Source: Chryseobacterium sediminis
Lineage (GTDB): Bacteria; Bacteroidota; Bacteroidia; Flavobacteriales; Weeksellaceae
NCBI RefSeq assembly: GCF_008386505.1
Contig: NZ_VUNZ01000001.1
Location: 992,001 to 1,056,000 of the forward strand
Reading direction: 5' to 3'
DNA: 64,000 nucleotides
In this document: piece by piece, positions 26,201 to 35,120 of the stretch
Layout of the letters: the number at the start of each line of letters is the position of its first letter
How positions within the stretch are numbered: the stretch's first letter is position 1
Program-made: the position numbers and the translations under genes
Notes under the pieces: generated by a model
What the model saw: the letters and a program-made list of their open reading frames with translations, nothing else
Databases searched by the model: none
Told to the model about the DNA's origin: nothing

Positions 26201-26356
26201 AAATGATACCAGAAAAAATGATCCGATAAATATTAACGTGTTAAAAAGCAATTCATATTTACTATTCTTTGTCCATTTGCTGAAAAAACGCATGAGCAGA
26301 TAAGCGATTCCTGCAAAAACAGCGATAATAAAAATAAAGAAAAGGTAAAAGGTCAT
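26156..26356 (-). CDS. Small two-helix membrane protein, convergent overlap with the DUF2306 gene
   Basis: The protein has 66 residues from the ATG at 26356 (MTFYLFFIFIIAVF). Two hydrophobic segments (about 3-22 and 34-60) flank the basic loop RFFSKWTKNSKYE. The longer frame to 26404 adds a less likely N-terminus. The 3' end overlaps the DUF2306 gene. The translated sequence looks like a genuine membrane protein rather than a shadow, because the region outside the overlap (26201-26356) is also coding-like. Confidence 0.5.
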   Translation of the reverse strand: MTFYLFFIFIIAVFAGIAYLLMRFFSKWTKNSKYELLFNTLIFIGSFFLVSFLSLCIFFSTVDFSR

Positions 26357-26404
26357 AGTTTGTGTTAATTTTTGTAAATCTATTATTTTAAATCTAAAAA
26401 ACAA

Positions 26405-26724
26405 TCATCAAGACCAAGAAAAGGAGCTATAAATGATCATATTTTTAAACTGAACTCTTGAATTTATTCTAAACCCATTAAATTTGAAACGGAAACAATA
26501 TAGAAGTTTGTAAAAATCCATCTCAATTATCAACAATATGGCCACTTCATAATTCTCATTATATTCCCTGTAAACCCCACTATAAAAAGCTTTCCATATA
26601 AATTACAGGCAAAATATAAACCCCAAATAAAATCATTTCTACAAAATCTTTATAAAATTTGCAAAATCAATTGAGAAAATCTATTTAATCCTTTATATTT
26701 TGAATTTAAAGCCTTAATTTTGCA
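26405..26724. other. AT-rich spacer without a gene
   Basis: Nothing gene-like was seen on either strand. The end of the stretch holds a TAATTTTG -7 element (26715-26722) for the secreted protein starting at 26767. Confidence 0.5.
26715..26722 (+). promoter_or_regulatory. Candidate -7 element for the secreted protein gene
   Basis: TAATTTTG fits TAnnTTTG, 44 nt before the ATG at 26767. Its position inside the region just before the alternative start at 26725 favours the downstream start. Confidence 0.4.
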
Positions 26725-26766
26725 TTGAAATTCAGAAAATTCGGATTCTTTCAAGAGGTTATGTAC

Positions 26767-27531
26767 ATGAAAAAAATGATGATCGGGCTTGCTTTGGCCT
26801 TATCCATTACTATTTGGGGGCAAAAAACTCCTGCAAAAGCAAATAATCTGACACCTTACAGCTATCAGACTTTTAATTGTGACAATAAAGGGTATTTTGA
26901 TTCGGCTAAATATAAAAAAGAAGAAATAGACGGAGTCAATAAGCTTTTGTATCAGTTCAATGGGGTTGTATTTGATACCCGCCCTGTTTTTAAACTTTCC
27001 CAGCTTGAAGAAATCCGTCAGAACAGAGAAGCCTACTTGCAAAATCTTGAAAGGCAGTATGAGGAAAAGAAAAAAGAATTGTACAGCATTAAAGTCATTG
27101 ATCTTCCCAGATGGAAAAAATTAATGGAAGAGACCATTGATTCTTTTGAAAATGAATACCAGCTGAATAAAGAAGAAATCCTAGCTTATTCTGATCCCTC
27201 CACGCTTAGAAACAGCAAATATTACAATACCTGCAGAGAACAAATTGATGCAATATCATCTCCGGACAGAGAAAAGATGTTTATCGCATGGAAAAATTAC
27301 ACAGAGCTTAAAAGTAAAAATAATGCTGATCCTAAAAGTGTAATGGCGAGATTTGAGGCGAAAATGAATGATCCACAGAAAGAAGATTATGCGCTGATAG
27401 ACCTTATTGGTTTGGGATTTCATAACTGTGCCAACAGCAGTTTCAGACAGAAACGTGAAGATGAGGTAACTTCTTACAAGGATTTTGATAAGATCTTTAC
27501 AAAGCTAAAGAGAACTTGTGATGAACCATAG
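26767..27531 (+). CDS. Secreted protein of unknown function with a long coiled-coil segment
   Basis: The protein has 254 residues from the ATG at 26767, which places a clean signal peptide (MKKMMIGLALALSITIWGQ) at the N-terminus; an open frame up to 26725 would bury it. A charged helical region (about 90-150, LEEIRQNREAYLQNLERQYE and following) suggests coiled coil. Cysteines at three or more sites could form disulphides in the periplasm. No family recognised. It is followed by a terminator at 27574. Confidence 0.75.
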   Translation: MKKMMIGLALALSITIWGQKTPAKANNLTPYSYQTFNCDNKGYFDSAKYKKEEIDGVNKLLYQFNGVVFDTRPVFKLSQLEEIRQNREAYLQNLERQYEEKKKELYSIKVIDLPRWKKLMEETIDSFENEYQLNKEEILAYSDPSTLRNSKYYNTCREQIDAISSPDREKMFIAWKNYTELKSKNNADPKSVMARFEAKMNDPQKEDYALIDLIGLGFHNCANSSFRQKREDEVTSYKDFDKIFTKLKRTCDEP

Positions 27532-27573
27532 AATGATTAAAAAATCGAAAGATTTAATTATTGAAAAATATAG

Positions 27574-27607
27574 CAGCACTCAGATCGGGTGCTGTTTTTT
27601 GTTTTTT
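27574..27607 (+). terminator. Terminator after the secreted protein gene
   Basis: CAGCAC (27574-27579) and GTGCTG (27589-27594) form a stem followed by TTTTTTGTTTTTTT. Confidence 0.8.
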
Positions 27608-27747
27608 TAGAATGTAATAAAAATGTAATCAGAAGTTAATTAACTGTGAAAGTTAACTATACAATTTCTACCTGCCCGCAATCATGACCTATTTTACACT
27701 AAATAAATTAATAATGAATAAGTTATGGTTTTTTAAATTTAATTGCT

Positions 27748-27755
27748 TAATTTTG
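27748..27755 (+). promoter_or_regulatory. Candidate -7 element for the J-domain/KTSC gene
   Basis: TAATTTTG matches TAnnTTTG, 25 nt before the ATG at 27781. Confidence 0.4.
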
Positions 27756-27780
27756 CACCCCGAAAATAAGGGTTAGAGAT

Positions 27781-28227
27781 ATGAAAAAAATTGGTGAACA
27801 CAGAACACTTCTTGGAGTAGATAAAAATGTTACTTTAAAAGAATTAAAGACCATTTACAGAAATGTGATGAAAGACACACATCCTGATAAATTCATTAAT
27901 GATGAAGCCGGAAAAATAGAAGCTGAAGAAAAAAGCAAATCTGTGATTGAAGCATATCACTTTTTGGTAAGCATTAATTCTGAAACACAGGAAAAATATA
28001 AAGAAGAATACACTGAAACGATTACAAAATCTAACATCCAGGATTTTTATCTTGAGAAATCGATTTTAACGGTTCAGCATCTGAACGGAAATATGTATGA
28101 GTATATGGGAGTTCCTAAAAACACTTACATCAAAATGATCAACGCTGATTCACCAAGCCGTTTTGCAAGAAGACACATCTATGGAAACTTTATCTACAGA
28201 AAGTCCGGAGAGGCTATGGCAGATTAA
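27781..28227 (+). CDS. J-domain plus KTSC-domain fusion protein
   Basis: The protein has 148 residues. The first 65 form a DnaJ-like J-domain: LLGVDKNVTLKELKTIYRNV, then DTHPDKF with the HPD tripeptide needed to stimulate Hsp70 ATPase, then EAYHFLVS. The last 60 are a KTSC domain (YEYMGVPKNTYIKMINADSP, then FARRHIYGNFIYRK), a short module otherwise found alone or beside lysyl-tRNA synthetase-like proteins. The fusion would tie Hsp70 recruitment to whatever KTSC binds, possibly RNA. It is a single-gene unit between a promoter-like element and a terminator. Confidence 0.85.
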   Translation: MKKIGEHRTLLGVDKNVTLKELKTIYRNVMKDTHPDKFINDEAGKIEAEEKSKSVIEAYHFLVSINSETQEKYKEEYTETITKSNIQDFYLEKSILTVQHLNGNMYEYMGVPKNTYIKMINADSPSRFARRHIYGNFIYRKSGEAMAD

Positions 28228-28251
28228 TTTTTCGCATTACAATATATAGGG

Positions 28252-28281
28252 GCTTTCAGTTTTTGCTGGAAGCTTTTTTTA
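28252..28281 (+). terminator. Terminator of the J-domain/KTSC gene
   Basis: GCTTTCAG (28252-28259) pairs with CTGGAAGC (28266-28273) with one G-T pair, then a T7 run. Confidence 0.75.
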
Positions 28282-28290
28282 TTTGTTTTT

Positions 28291-28562
28291 GGACTAAAGC
28301 CATCATTCGATCTTATAGAATTGAGTGAGCTAAAGCCCGCTCCTATTGATATATCTTAAAAGTCAACAGTTTACGCTTGTCATTCTGACGAAGGAAGAAT
28401 CTCAATTGTAATCAAACCAATGAGATTCTTCACTACATTTCATTTCGTTCAGAATGACACCAGCCGATAATTCAACTTAAAAACAGTATGTTTTCTCTTA
28501 ACAAATATCATCCGGCATTTATTGCTATATAATTAATTATCAATAGAAATGGGCTTTAGTCC
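28291..28562. repeat. Nested intergenic repeat element
   Basis: The outer arms are GAGCTAAAGCCCGCTCC with TATTGAT (28327-28350) and ATCAATAG with AAATGGGCTTTAGTCC (28539-28562), an imperfect inverted repeat; an extra partial copy, GGACTAAAGCC, stands at 28291. Inside lies a second inverted pair, TGTCATTCTGACGAA (28378-28392) and TTCGTTCAGAATGACA (28444-28459), which itself encloses AAGAATCTCA (28395-28404) and TGAGATTCTT (28421-28430). There is no transposase. It looks like a non-autonomous, REP/MITE-like element in a spacer between convergent genes. Confidence 0.6.
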
Positions 28563-28641
28563 ATTTACAATAACAAATATTATCCAACGGATTTAGCCAA
28601 AACCTATATAACCCAATTTTAAATCATCAAATATCAATAAA

Positions 28642-28670
28642 AAAGCGCCTCAGATTTTCTAAGGCGCTTT
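28642..28670 (-). terminator. Terminator of the RND efflux operon
   Basis: AAAGCGCCT (28642-28650) and AGGCGCTTT (28662-28670) are perfect 9-bp arms with an 11-nt loop, and a T run follows on the minus strand. It lies 22 bp past the RND gene stop. Confidence 0.85.
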
Positions 28671-28692
28671 CGGTTAATTAAAGGTTTAATTT

Positions 28693-31600
28693 TTATTTAT
28701 CTAAATGTTTCGGAGTAAACCCGTCTTCATTCAGTTCTCTGTGTACGTAATCTGCTTTCATTTCAGCTTCATAGTCTACTTTGGTATCTTTACCCATTCT
28801 TCGTAGAACAGAGTCAAATAGAGAGTATACTACCGGTACAATGATCAAGGTAAGGAAAAGAGATGATGTCAAACCACCGATTACTACCCATGCAAGACCT
28901 TTGTTCATCTCAGCTCCGGCCCCTGTTGCCAATGCGATCGGTAACATACCGAAGATCATCGCAATGGTAGTCATCAGGATTGGACGAAGACGTGCGTGGT
29001 TAGCTTGTACCAAGGCGTCATGAGTGTTCGCTCCTGCTGCCTTTCTTGCATTGGTAAAGTCAACGATAAGGATTGCATTCTTCGCTACCAGACCAATCAA
29101 CATGATCATCCCTAGCATCGTAAAGATGTTCAGTGAGTTGGCAGTTAACGCAAGGATTACCATTACCCCGATCATCGCTAACGGGATTGAGAATAATACC
29201 ACGAAAGGATATACAAAACTGTCATATAGTGATACCATTACTAAGTATACCAATACGATAGCGGCTAATAAAGCGATTCCTAACGTACCGAAACCTTCCT
29301 GCTGGTTCTCCATATCCCCACTCCAGATATAATCTACACCTATAGGTTTTTTGTTGCTGTTCATGAACTGGTTTGCCCATTCATTAGCTACGTCCCCTAC
29401 CGGTCTACCTACTGCTTTTGCTCTTACTTTTACAGAAGGAGATTTATCTCTACGTTCAAGTAAGCTTGGTCCTGAACCCATTTTTACATCTGCAAACTGG
29501 CTCAGACGAACCTGCTGCCCCTGAGGGTTTGTAAACATAAGGTTTTTCACATCATCAATAGACTGTCTGTTGACATCTCCAAAACGGATATTGATATCAT
29601 ATTCATATTCTCCTGCTCTGAATTTTCCGTCTGTATTTCCGTTGAATGCAGTCTGCATTGTCTGTCCTACACTTGAAAGGTTTAAACCCAGAGAAGACAT
29701 TTTATCTCTGTCGATACTTACCTGAACTTCCGGACTACCTGTATCTGTAGATAATTCTGCATCCACTGCTCCAGGAACTTTCTTCAATAGTTCTAAGATT
29801 CTTGTTGCTTCTTTTACAGCTGTTTCGTTATCAGGTCCTGTTACTACCATTTCAATAGGAGCATTTTCCGCACCCATGATACCGATTGGAGCAGTTTTAA
29901 ACTCAACTCCTGTGAATTTCTCTTCCAGCTGTCTTTTTATTTTCGCAGCTTTGATGTTCGTACTTTCAGAACGTTCAGATTTATCTGTTAAGTTTACCTG
30001 AACCTCAGACTGGTACGTTGTTGCCTGAGCCCCACCAAAACCTGTAGACTGCTGTCCAACGGTTGTAATAAGGTCTACAACATCTTTATCGTTTCTTAAA
30101 AACTTCTCAACATCTAATGTTAATTGGTTTGTTTTTTCTACAGTTGCATCTTTTGATAATTCCATTTGTACAAGGAACTGACCACGGTCAATTGGCGGGA
30201 AGAATTCACCTCCAATGAAACCGAATGCTACTAACATAAATGAGCTGATTAAAACAATAAACGTGATCACTACTGTTGAGATTCTTCTTAATGTCGTTTT
30301 CAGACACCATTCAAGAATTCCTGTGATCCAGTGTGTAAACTTGTCAATTAATCCTTCAAACCAAAGAATGAATTTCTCAAACCAGTTTTTACCTGTTAAA
30401 TGTTCCAGCTTACCAAATCTTGATGATAACCAAGGAATAATGGTAAATGAAGCCAACAAGGATAATAAAGTGGCAATAACTACCGTGACGCAGAACTGTG
30501 CCAAGATGTTTGCTACAAGACCCGAACTCATCGCGATCGGTAAGAATACCACCACAATTACCAAGGTAATCGCAGCAACGGTAAATCCGATCTCTGAAGC
30601 ACCGTCATAAGCTGCTCTGATCTTGCTTTTACCCATCTCCATGTGACGGTAAATGTTTTCCAGTACTACGATCGCATCATCCACCAGGATCCCTACCACA
30701 AGGGACAGCCCCAGTAAACTCATAAGGTTCAAAGTATATCCCATTAAGTTCATTCCGATGAACGCTGCCACCAATGAAGCCGGGATAGAAACCATTACAA
30801 TGAATGCGTTTCTGATACTGTGAAGGAATAATAACATCACAATTGCCACGAGAATAATCGCTAAGAATAAGTCGAAAATAACGTGGTTGGCTGATTCAAG
30901 GGTAAATTCTGTTGTATCGTTTACGATTTTTACTTTTACTCCCTGAACTTTGTATGCTTCTTCTACTGTTTTAATTGTTTTCTGAACACTTTCAGATACT
31001 GCTACCGCATTGGCGTCAGATTGTTTTTTAACCTGCATCAAAATGGTTGGGAACTGATTAAATCTCGCTACTTTTTCAACATCTTTCTGAGAATCAAAAA
31101 CAGTTGCGATATCAGACAAACGTACCTGCGCTCCGTTTTTATTGGAAACTACAAGGTTGTTCATTTCTTCAGTAGACTTATACTTTCCTGATAATCTGAT
31201 CGTAGATTTTGTAGTTCTCGTTTTCAGACTCCCTGTTGGGAAATCAAGGTTTGATGAAAGAATAGACTGTTGCACGTCTCCAATTGAAAGTCCGTATCCC
31301 TGTAGTTTCTTCTCATCAAGGTTCACCTGAATTTCTCTTTCCTGTCCACCCACAAGATCTACTTGTGCCACACCATTCACACGGGAGAAAATAGGTTCTA
31401 TCTTTTTATCTAATAAGTCGTAAAGGTCTTTACTGTTTAGTTTATCAGACGAAATACTCATCGTGATAATCGGTAAGTCATCTAAGGAGAACTTATTCAG
31501 AGAGGGTGCTTTTACATCTTCCGGAAGGTCCGCAAGGATAGCATTTACCTTTCTCTGGGCATCATTCAAAGCATAATCCACATCCGCTCCATCGTTCAGC

Positions 31601-31881
31601 TGAACCATGATTACGGATAGACTTTCGTATGAAGAAGATTCTACCTTTTTAACGTTTTCCAAGGAACCTACGGCATCTTCAATCTTTCGGGTCACAGATG
31701 TTTCCACCTCTGCAGGGGAAGCTCCGGGATATACCGTAGAAATGGTTACCATATTGGTTTCAAACTTCGGAATCAATTCGTATCCCATGAGCGTATAACT
31801 CAGGATACCTCCCAACGTCAGAATTGTAAATAATACAATTACCAGCGAGGGTCTTTTAATCGATATTTCTGCTAACTTCAT
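28693..31881 (-). CDS. RND efflux transporter, inner-membrane pump (AcrB/HAE-1 type)
   Basis: The 1062-residue proton-driven pump has two repeats of six helices with large periplasmic loops. The N-terminal RPSLVIVLFTILTLGGILSY opens helix 1. The helix-4 proton relay LVVGILVDDAIVVLENIYRH has the Asp pair, and its helix-10 partner LIGLVAKNAILIVDF has the Lys, which fits multidrug (HAE) rather than metal (HME) transporters. It expels lipophilic or amphiphilic compounds with the adaptor and TolC genes upstream in the same operon (gap to the adaptor 7 bp). Substrate range is unknown. Confidence 0.95.
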   Translation of the reverse strand: MKLAEISIKRPSLVIVLFTILTLGGILSYTLMGYELIPKFETNMVTISTVYPGASPAEVETSVTRKIEDAVGSLENVKKVESSSYESLSVIMVQLNDGADVDYALNDAQRKVNAILADLPEDVKAPSLNKFSLDDLPIITMSISSDKLNSKDLYDLLDKKIEPIFSRVNGVAQVDLVGGQEREIQVNLDEKKLQGYGLSIGDVQQSILSSNLDFPTGSLKTRTTKSTIRLSGKYKSTEEMNNLVVSNKNGAQVRLSDIATVFDSQKDVEKVARFNQFPTILMQVKKQSDANAVAVSESVQKTIKTVEEAYKVQGVKVKIVNDTTEFTLESANHVIFDLFLAIILVAIVMLLFLHSIRNAFIVMVSIPASLVAAFIGMNLMGYTLNLMSLLGLSLVVGILVDDAIVVLENIYRHMEMGKSKIRAAYDGASEIGFTVAAITLVIVVVFLPIAMSSGLVANILAQFCVTVVIATLLSLLASFTIIPWLSSRFGKLEHLTGKNWFEKFILWFEGLIDKFTHWITGILEWCLKTTLRRISTVVITFIVLISSFMLVAFGFIGGEFFPPIDRGQFLVQMELSKDATVEKTNQLTLDVEKFLRNDKDVVDLITTVGQQSTGFGGAQATTYQSEVQVNLTDKSERSESTNIKAAKIKRQLEEKFTGVEFKTAPIGIMGAENAPIEMVVTGPDNETAVKEATRILELLKKVPGAVDAELSTDTGSPEVQVSIDRDKMSSLGLNLSSVGQTMQTAFNGNTDGKFRAGEYEYDINIRFGDVNRQSIDDVKNLMFTNPQGQQVRLSQFADVKMGSGPSLLERRDKSPSVKVRAKAVGRPVGDVANEWANQFMNSNKKPIGVDYIWSGDMENQQEGFGTLGIALLAAIVLVYLVMVSLYDSFVYPFVVLFSIPLAMIGVMVILALTANSLNIFTMLGMIMLIGLVAKNAILIVDFTNARKAAGANTHDALVQANHARLRPILMTTIAMIFGMLPIALATGAGAEMNKGLAWVVIGGLTSSLFLTLIIVPVVYSLFDSVLRRMGKDTKVDYEAEMKADYVHRELNEDGFTPKHLDK

Positions 31882-31888
31882 AAACCTT

Positions 31889-32950
31889 TTACTTTATAAT
31901 GTTCACTTTAGATCCATTATCCAGGTTGATCTGTCCGCTGGTTACTACCTGCTCTCCTCCATTCAATCCGCTTAATACCTGAACTTTATCTCCGTAAACT
32001 TTTCCGATGGTTACTTTGATCAATTTGGCAACTCCATTCTGAACAACGAATAATTGTCCTGAGCTTACCCCGTTTACAAATGCTTCCGCAGGAACTGTCA
32101 GCATATTCTGAGTTTCTGCACCACTGTTTGTACTGAATTTAGCCGTTGCATACATCCCTGCTTTAAGGTTTCCTCTGTTCTGAACTTCAATTTCAACAGG
32201 GAAATTCAAAGAAGCATCACTTTTAGGAGCGATAAATGTAATTCTACCAACGAAAGAATCTTCGGGTAAAACATTTACTTTAATAGGCACTTCCTGACCT
32301 AACTGGATTTTCCCGATCTGGCTTTCATCTACTAAAACAGAAAGTTTTAAGCTGTTGATATTAACAATCTCAAACATTGCTGTTCCCGGAGAAACTACGG
32401 TTCCCGGCTCAACCATTTTCTTGTTAACTGTACCACTGATTCCTGCACGGATGCTTGTATCGTTTACTTTTACTCCTTGTGCTTTAACTGCTGCCTGCAT
32501 GTTTTTCAGCTGTAATCTTGAGTTATCCAGCTGTTGTTTTGTAACTCCACCAGTTTTATATGCGTTTTCATAACGTTGGTTATCAATAATAGCATTCTGT
32601 AAGTTGTTCTGAGCCTGAGTAACATCCACTTCGATAGCATCTCTTTTGATAGTTGCTAACACCTGACCTGCTCCTACTCTTGAACCTTCTTTCACCAAAA
32701 CATTTACAATACGTCCTGAGATTTCAGAAGACTGGTTCATTTCCTGCTTAGGAATAAATGTTCCGTTAGCTGAGTAGTCTGTATCAATATTTTCTCTTGT
32801 AACGGTTACAATATTAACGTTGATTTTATCTACCTGCTTGGCAACTTCTTTTACTTCCTTAGTCTGCTTTTCTTTGTTACCGGCAATCTTGTAAGCGGCT
32901 AAACCTACAAGTACAGCTGCTACGATGATATATATTAAAGTTTTTTTCAT
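31889..32950 (-). CDS. RND periplasmic adaptor subunit (membrane fusion protein)
   Basis: The 353-residue protein has one N-terminal helix (LIYIIVAAVLVGLAAYKIAG) that anchors it in the inner membrane. It is followed by barrel-lipoyl-hairpin-lipoyl-barrel order: ISGRIVNVLVKEGSRVGAGQ (lipoyl half 1), a helical hairpin (about 110-165) and AGISGTVNKKMVEPGTVVSPG (lipoyl half 2), then the beta-barrel and membrane-proximal domains. It bridges the pump and the outer-membrane channel. It lies between tolC-like (9 bp upstream) and RND genes. Confidence 0.93.
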   Translation of the reverse strand: MKKTLIYIIVAAVLVGLAAYKIAGNKEKQTKEVKEVAKQVDKINVNIVTVTRENIDTDYSANGTFIPKQEMNQSSEISGRIVNVLVKEGSRVGAGQVLATIKRDAIEVDVTQAQNNLQNAIIDNQRYENAYKTGGVTKQQLDNSRLQLKNMQAAVKAQGVKVNDTSIRAGISGTVNKKMVEPGTVVSPGTAMFEIVNINSLKLSVLVDESQIGKIQLGQEVPIKVNVLPEDSFVGRITFIAPKSDASLNFPVEIEVQNRGNLKAGMYATAKFSTNSGAETQNMLTVPAEAFVNGVSSGQLFVVQNGVAKLIKVTIGKVYGDKVQVLSGLNGGEQVVTSGQINLDNGSKVNIIK

Positions 32951-32959
32951 TTTAGTTTA

Positions 32960-34312
32960 TTATAAGTTTTGTAGTGTGTTTAGTTCACCCTTAGCTTTTA
33001 TCAGCTTGATCTCTGCCTGTTTATAATCCAGCAATGCATTAGAATAGTTCTGTTTTGCCTGTGTCAAAGCATTTTCAGAATCCAGCACCTCTGTAAGGGT
33101 TGCCAGACCATACTGATAATTTGACTGGGTATTTTTCTGAACTCTTTCTGCAAGATCTACATTATCTTTCATGCTCTGGATATTGATAAGGGCATTTTCC
33201 ATATTGGTGATGGCATTTTTATAATCCAGATCCAGACTTAGCTGTGTCTTCTGAATATCCTGATCTATATCCTGAATATCAATTTCTGCCTGATTGATCT
33301 TCGCTTTTGTAGCTCCTCCCGTGAAAATAGGAATATTCACATTCAGACCAATTGCTGAATAATCGCTCCAAAGAACTCCCTTACTAAGACCATTTGTCAA
33401 AGGGAATTTTGCTCCGTTAGCCCCCCATCCGTAGTTTGCAGTAAGATTTACTGATGGATAAAGATAAGCTTCGGTGGCTTTTTTATTGAAAACCAACAGT
33501 TCTCTGTTTTTATTTAAAACTTTGATCTCTGTACGGTCATTAAGATTTACATTGCTCGCAATCAGTTCAGGTTTTGGTTCAATCACTTTTTCTTCAAGCT
33601 CAATGTCTGTAGAAATCGGGATTCCCATATAAAATTTCAGTGCATTTTTTGAAAGCTCAACAGAGTTGATTAAAGTCTGCTTATTGGAACCAATATTCGT
33701 AAGTTGAACATTTGTTCTGTCTAAATCGATTGATTTTGCCAAACCATTATCAACAAGACTTTTAATAACATTTCTTACTTTTTCAGTATTGGCATAGCTT
33801 GCCGTTACCGTTTTAAGATTTTCTTCCTGTACAAACACCTGATAATAAGCGGTTGCTACATTTTCAATAATCTGTTCATTGGTTAACTGAGCATTCAGTA
33901 CATAAAACTCTCTTGTTGATTTTGCAGCTTTAAGTCCTGTAAATACTCTTTGATCAAAAATTGCCTGCTGAAGTTGTACAGAAGCTGTAGACCCCCAAGG
34001 CTGTCCAAACTGAGCCCTGATTTTCTCTCCTCCAAATTCCAGCAAAGATTCCTGAATAATCGGGTTATAGGTTAAGCCCGCCGTTGCACTCACCTGTGGC
34101 AAAGCACCGGCTCTGGCCTCATCAATCTTATATTCGGCTTTTTTGATCTGTAAAGCAGCTTTTTTAGCTTCTGCCTTATTTTGAAGTGCCTGTTTTATAG
34201 CTTCCTGCAGGGAAACTTGCTGCTGGGCAGACATCAATGTAGAGCCGAAAATCATAAATGCTGAAGCTATCCCAATTTTTAGCTTTGTAGCAGTTATACG
34301 TTTTCTATTCAT
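32960..34312 (-). CDS. TolC-family outer-membrane efflux channel
   Basis: The 450-residue protein has a signal peptide (about 1-30, ending SAQQQ) and two OEP repeats, each with long alpha-helical hairpins rich in Ala, Gln and Asn (for example KAALQIKKAEYKIDEARAGA and LTQAKQNYSNALLDYKQAEI). These form the periplasmic tunnel, and the beta-strands between them form the outer-membrane barrel. It is the first structural gene of the TetR-tolC-MFP-RND operon, 91 bp after the regulator. Confidence 0.93.
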   Translation of the reverse strand: MNRKRITATKLKIGIASAFMIFGSTLMSAQQQVSLQEAIKQALQNKAEAKKAALQIKKAEYKIDEARAGALPQVSATAGLTYNPIIQESLLEFGGEKIRAQFGQPWGSTASVQLQQAIFDQRVFTGLKAAKSTREFYVLNAQLTNEQIIENVATAYYQVFVQEENLKTVTASYANTEKVRNVIKSLVDNGLAKSIDLDRTNVQLTNIGSNKQTLINSVELSKNALKFYMGIPISTDIELEEKVIEPKPELIASNVNLNDRTEIKVLNKNRELLVFNKKATEAYLYPSVNLTANYGWGANGAKFPLTNGLSKGVLWSDYSAIGLNVNIPIFTGGATKAKINQAEIDIQDIDQDIQKTQLSLDLDYKNAITNMENALINIQSMKDNVDLAERVQKNTQSNYQYGLATLTEVLDSENALTQAKQNYSNALLDYKQAEIKLIKAKGELNTLQNL

Positions 34313-34402
34313 AATTTTATACTTCGTTTATTTTTTATGTAATTTTCAGTCATTATTTACTTCTAAATGACGAATCATTTTCAGAAATACTTTAGTTTTT
34401 TT

Positions 34403-34996
34403 TTAGTTTTTGAACAACATATTGATAATAATCTCTTTTCGTTCAGAAATAATCTTATCATATTCTTCATCATTAATCAATAAATTTTCCATAAATAATG
34501 GTCTTATGGCACTTGGGAATACTAAAAGCGAAACCATATTCAGAATAAACTGAACCGGAGCCATTTTTTCTATATTTCCCAATTCCATTTCTTTTTCGAT
34601 GTCACTATACATTTCGTTCAGGATATCCTCCTCAATTTCTCTGTGATGGCAGGTCCCTTTATTGATCTGTGACACAATATACGTTTCAAGATAAGGGTAC
34701 TGAAGGCTTGTAGAAAGGCTGCTTTCTATGAATTTGCTGATCTTCTCTTTAAAAGGCAGATCAGAATTCTGAATGATCTTCGATTTTTCCTGTTCTACTC
34801 TTTGCGCTTCATCAAAGATGATCTGGATAAGTTTATCCCTTGAACGGAAATAATAATTAATAAGGGTTCTATTCACTCCTGCTTCATCTGCGATCTCCTG
34901 CGTAGTAGCATCAAATTTTCCTTTCACAAAGAATAAATTCTTCGCTGTCTCCTTGATTAATTCCTGTGTTTGGTCTTTTTTTGCTTGATTTGACAT
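34403..34996 (-). CDS. TetR-family repressor of the RND operon
   Basis: The protein has 197 residues from the ATG at 34996 (MSNQAKKDQTQE). The in-frame extension to 35059 would run through the promoter and operator and is rejected. The N-terminal HTH is standard (ELIKETAKNLFFVKGKFDATTQEIADEAGVNRTLINYYFRSRD in part). The C-terminal ligand domain resembles the TetR_C family with no close specific match. It probably represses its own operon, which includes the efflux genes downstream, and two near-identical palindromes sit at its promoter. Confidence 0.92.
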   Translation of the reverse strand: MSNQAKKDQTQELIKETAKNLFFVKGKFDATTQEIADEAGVNRTLINYYFRSRDKLIQIIFDEAQRVEQEKSKIIQNSDLPFKEKISKFIESSLSTSLQYPYLETYIVSQINKGTCHHREIEEDILNEMYSDIEKEMELGNIEKMAPVQFILNMVSLLVFPSAIRPLFMENLLINDEEYDKIISERKEIIINMLFKN

Positions 34997-34997
34997 T

Positions 34998-35010
34998 TTT
35001 GTTAAACAAA
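34998..35010. promoter_or_regulatory. Operator O1 of the efflux repressor
   Basis: TTTGTTAAACAAA is a perfect odd-centred palindrome (TTTGTT-A-AACAAA). It sits between the predicted transcription start and the TetR ATG, where a bound repressor would block transcription. Confidence 0.6.
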
Positions 35011-35016
35011 TTTGTG

Positions 35017-35046
35017 CAAATTTATAGTAAAATTTATTTTTGACAA
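35017..35046 (-). promoter_or_regulatory. Promoter of the TetR-RND operon
   Basis: On the minus strand TTG (35046-35044), N19, then TAAATTTG (35024-35017) fit the Bacteroidota -33/-7 consensus. The predicted start is about 15 nt before the ATG at 34996. Operator copies flank it on both sides. Confidence 0.65.
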
Positions 35047-35047
35047 A

Positions 35048-35060
35048 ATTGTTAAACAAA
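35048..35060. promoter_or_regulatory. Operator O2 of the efflux repressor
   Basis: ATTGTTAAACAAA repeats operator O1 with one change, 50 bp away and just upstream of the -33 box. A third half-match, TTAAACAAA, follows at 35065-35073. Two sites with about five helical turns between them fit cooperative or looped binding. Confidence 0.55.
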
Positions 35061-35120
35061 AAAATTAAACAAAAATGTTATGACATCCATCATGTTTATT
35101 CTGATATTTTACATTTAAAA

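Noticed and set aside
28291..28562. CRISPR array or insertion sequence
   Set aside because: Repeats are inverted and not regularly spaced; no cas genes or transposase nearby.
34997..35059. N-terminal extension of the efflux TetR
   Set aside because: It would translate the promoter and operator; MSNQAKKDQ at 34996 is the normal TetR start.
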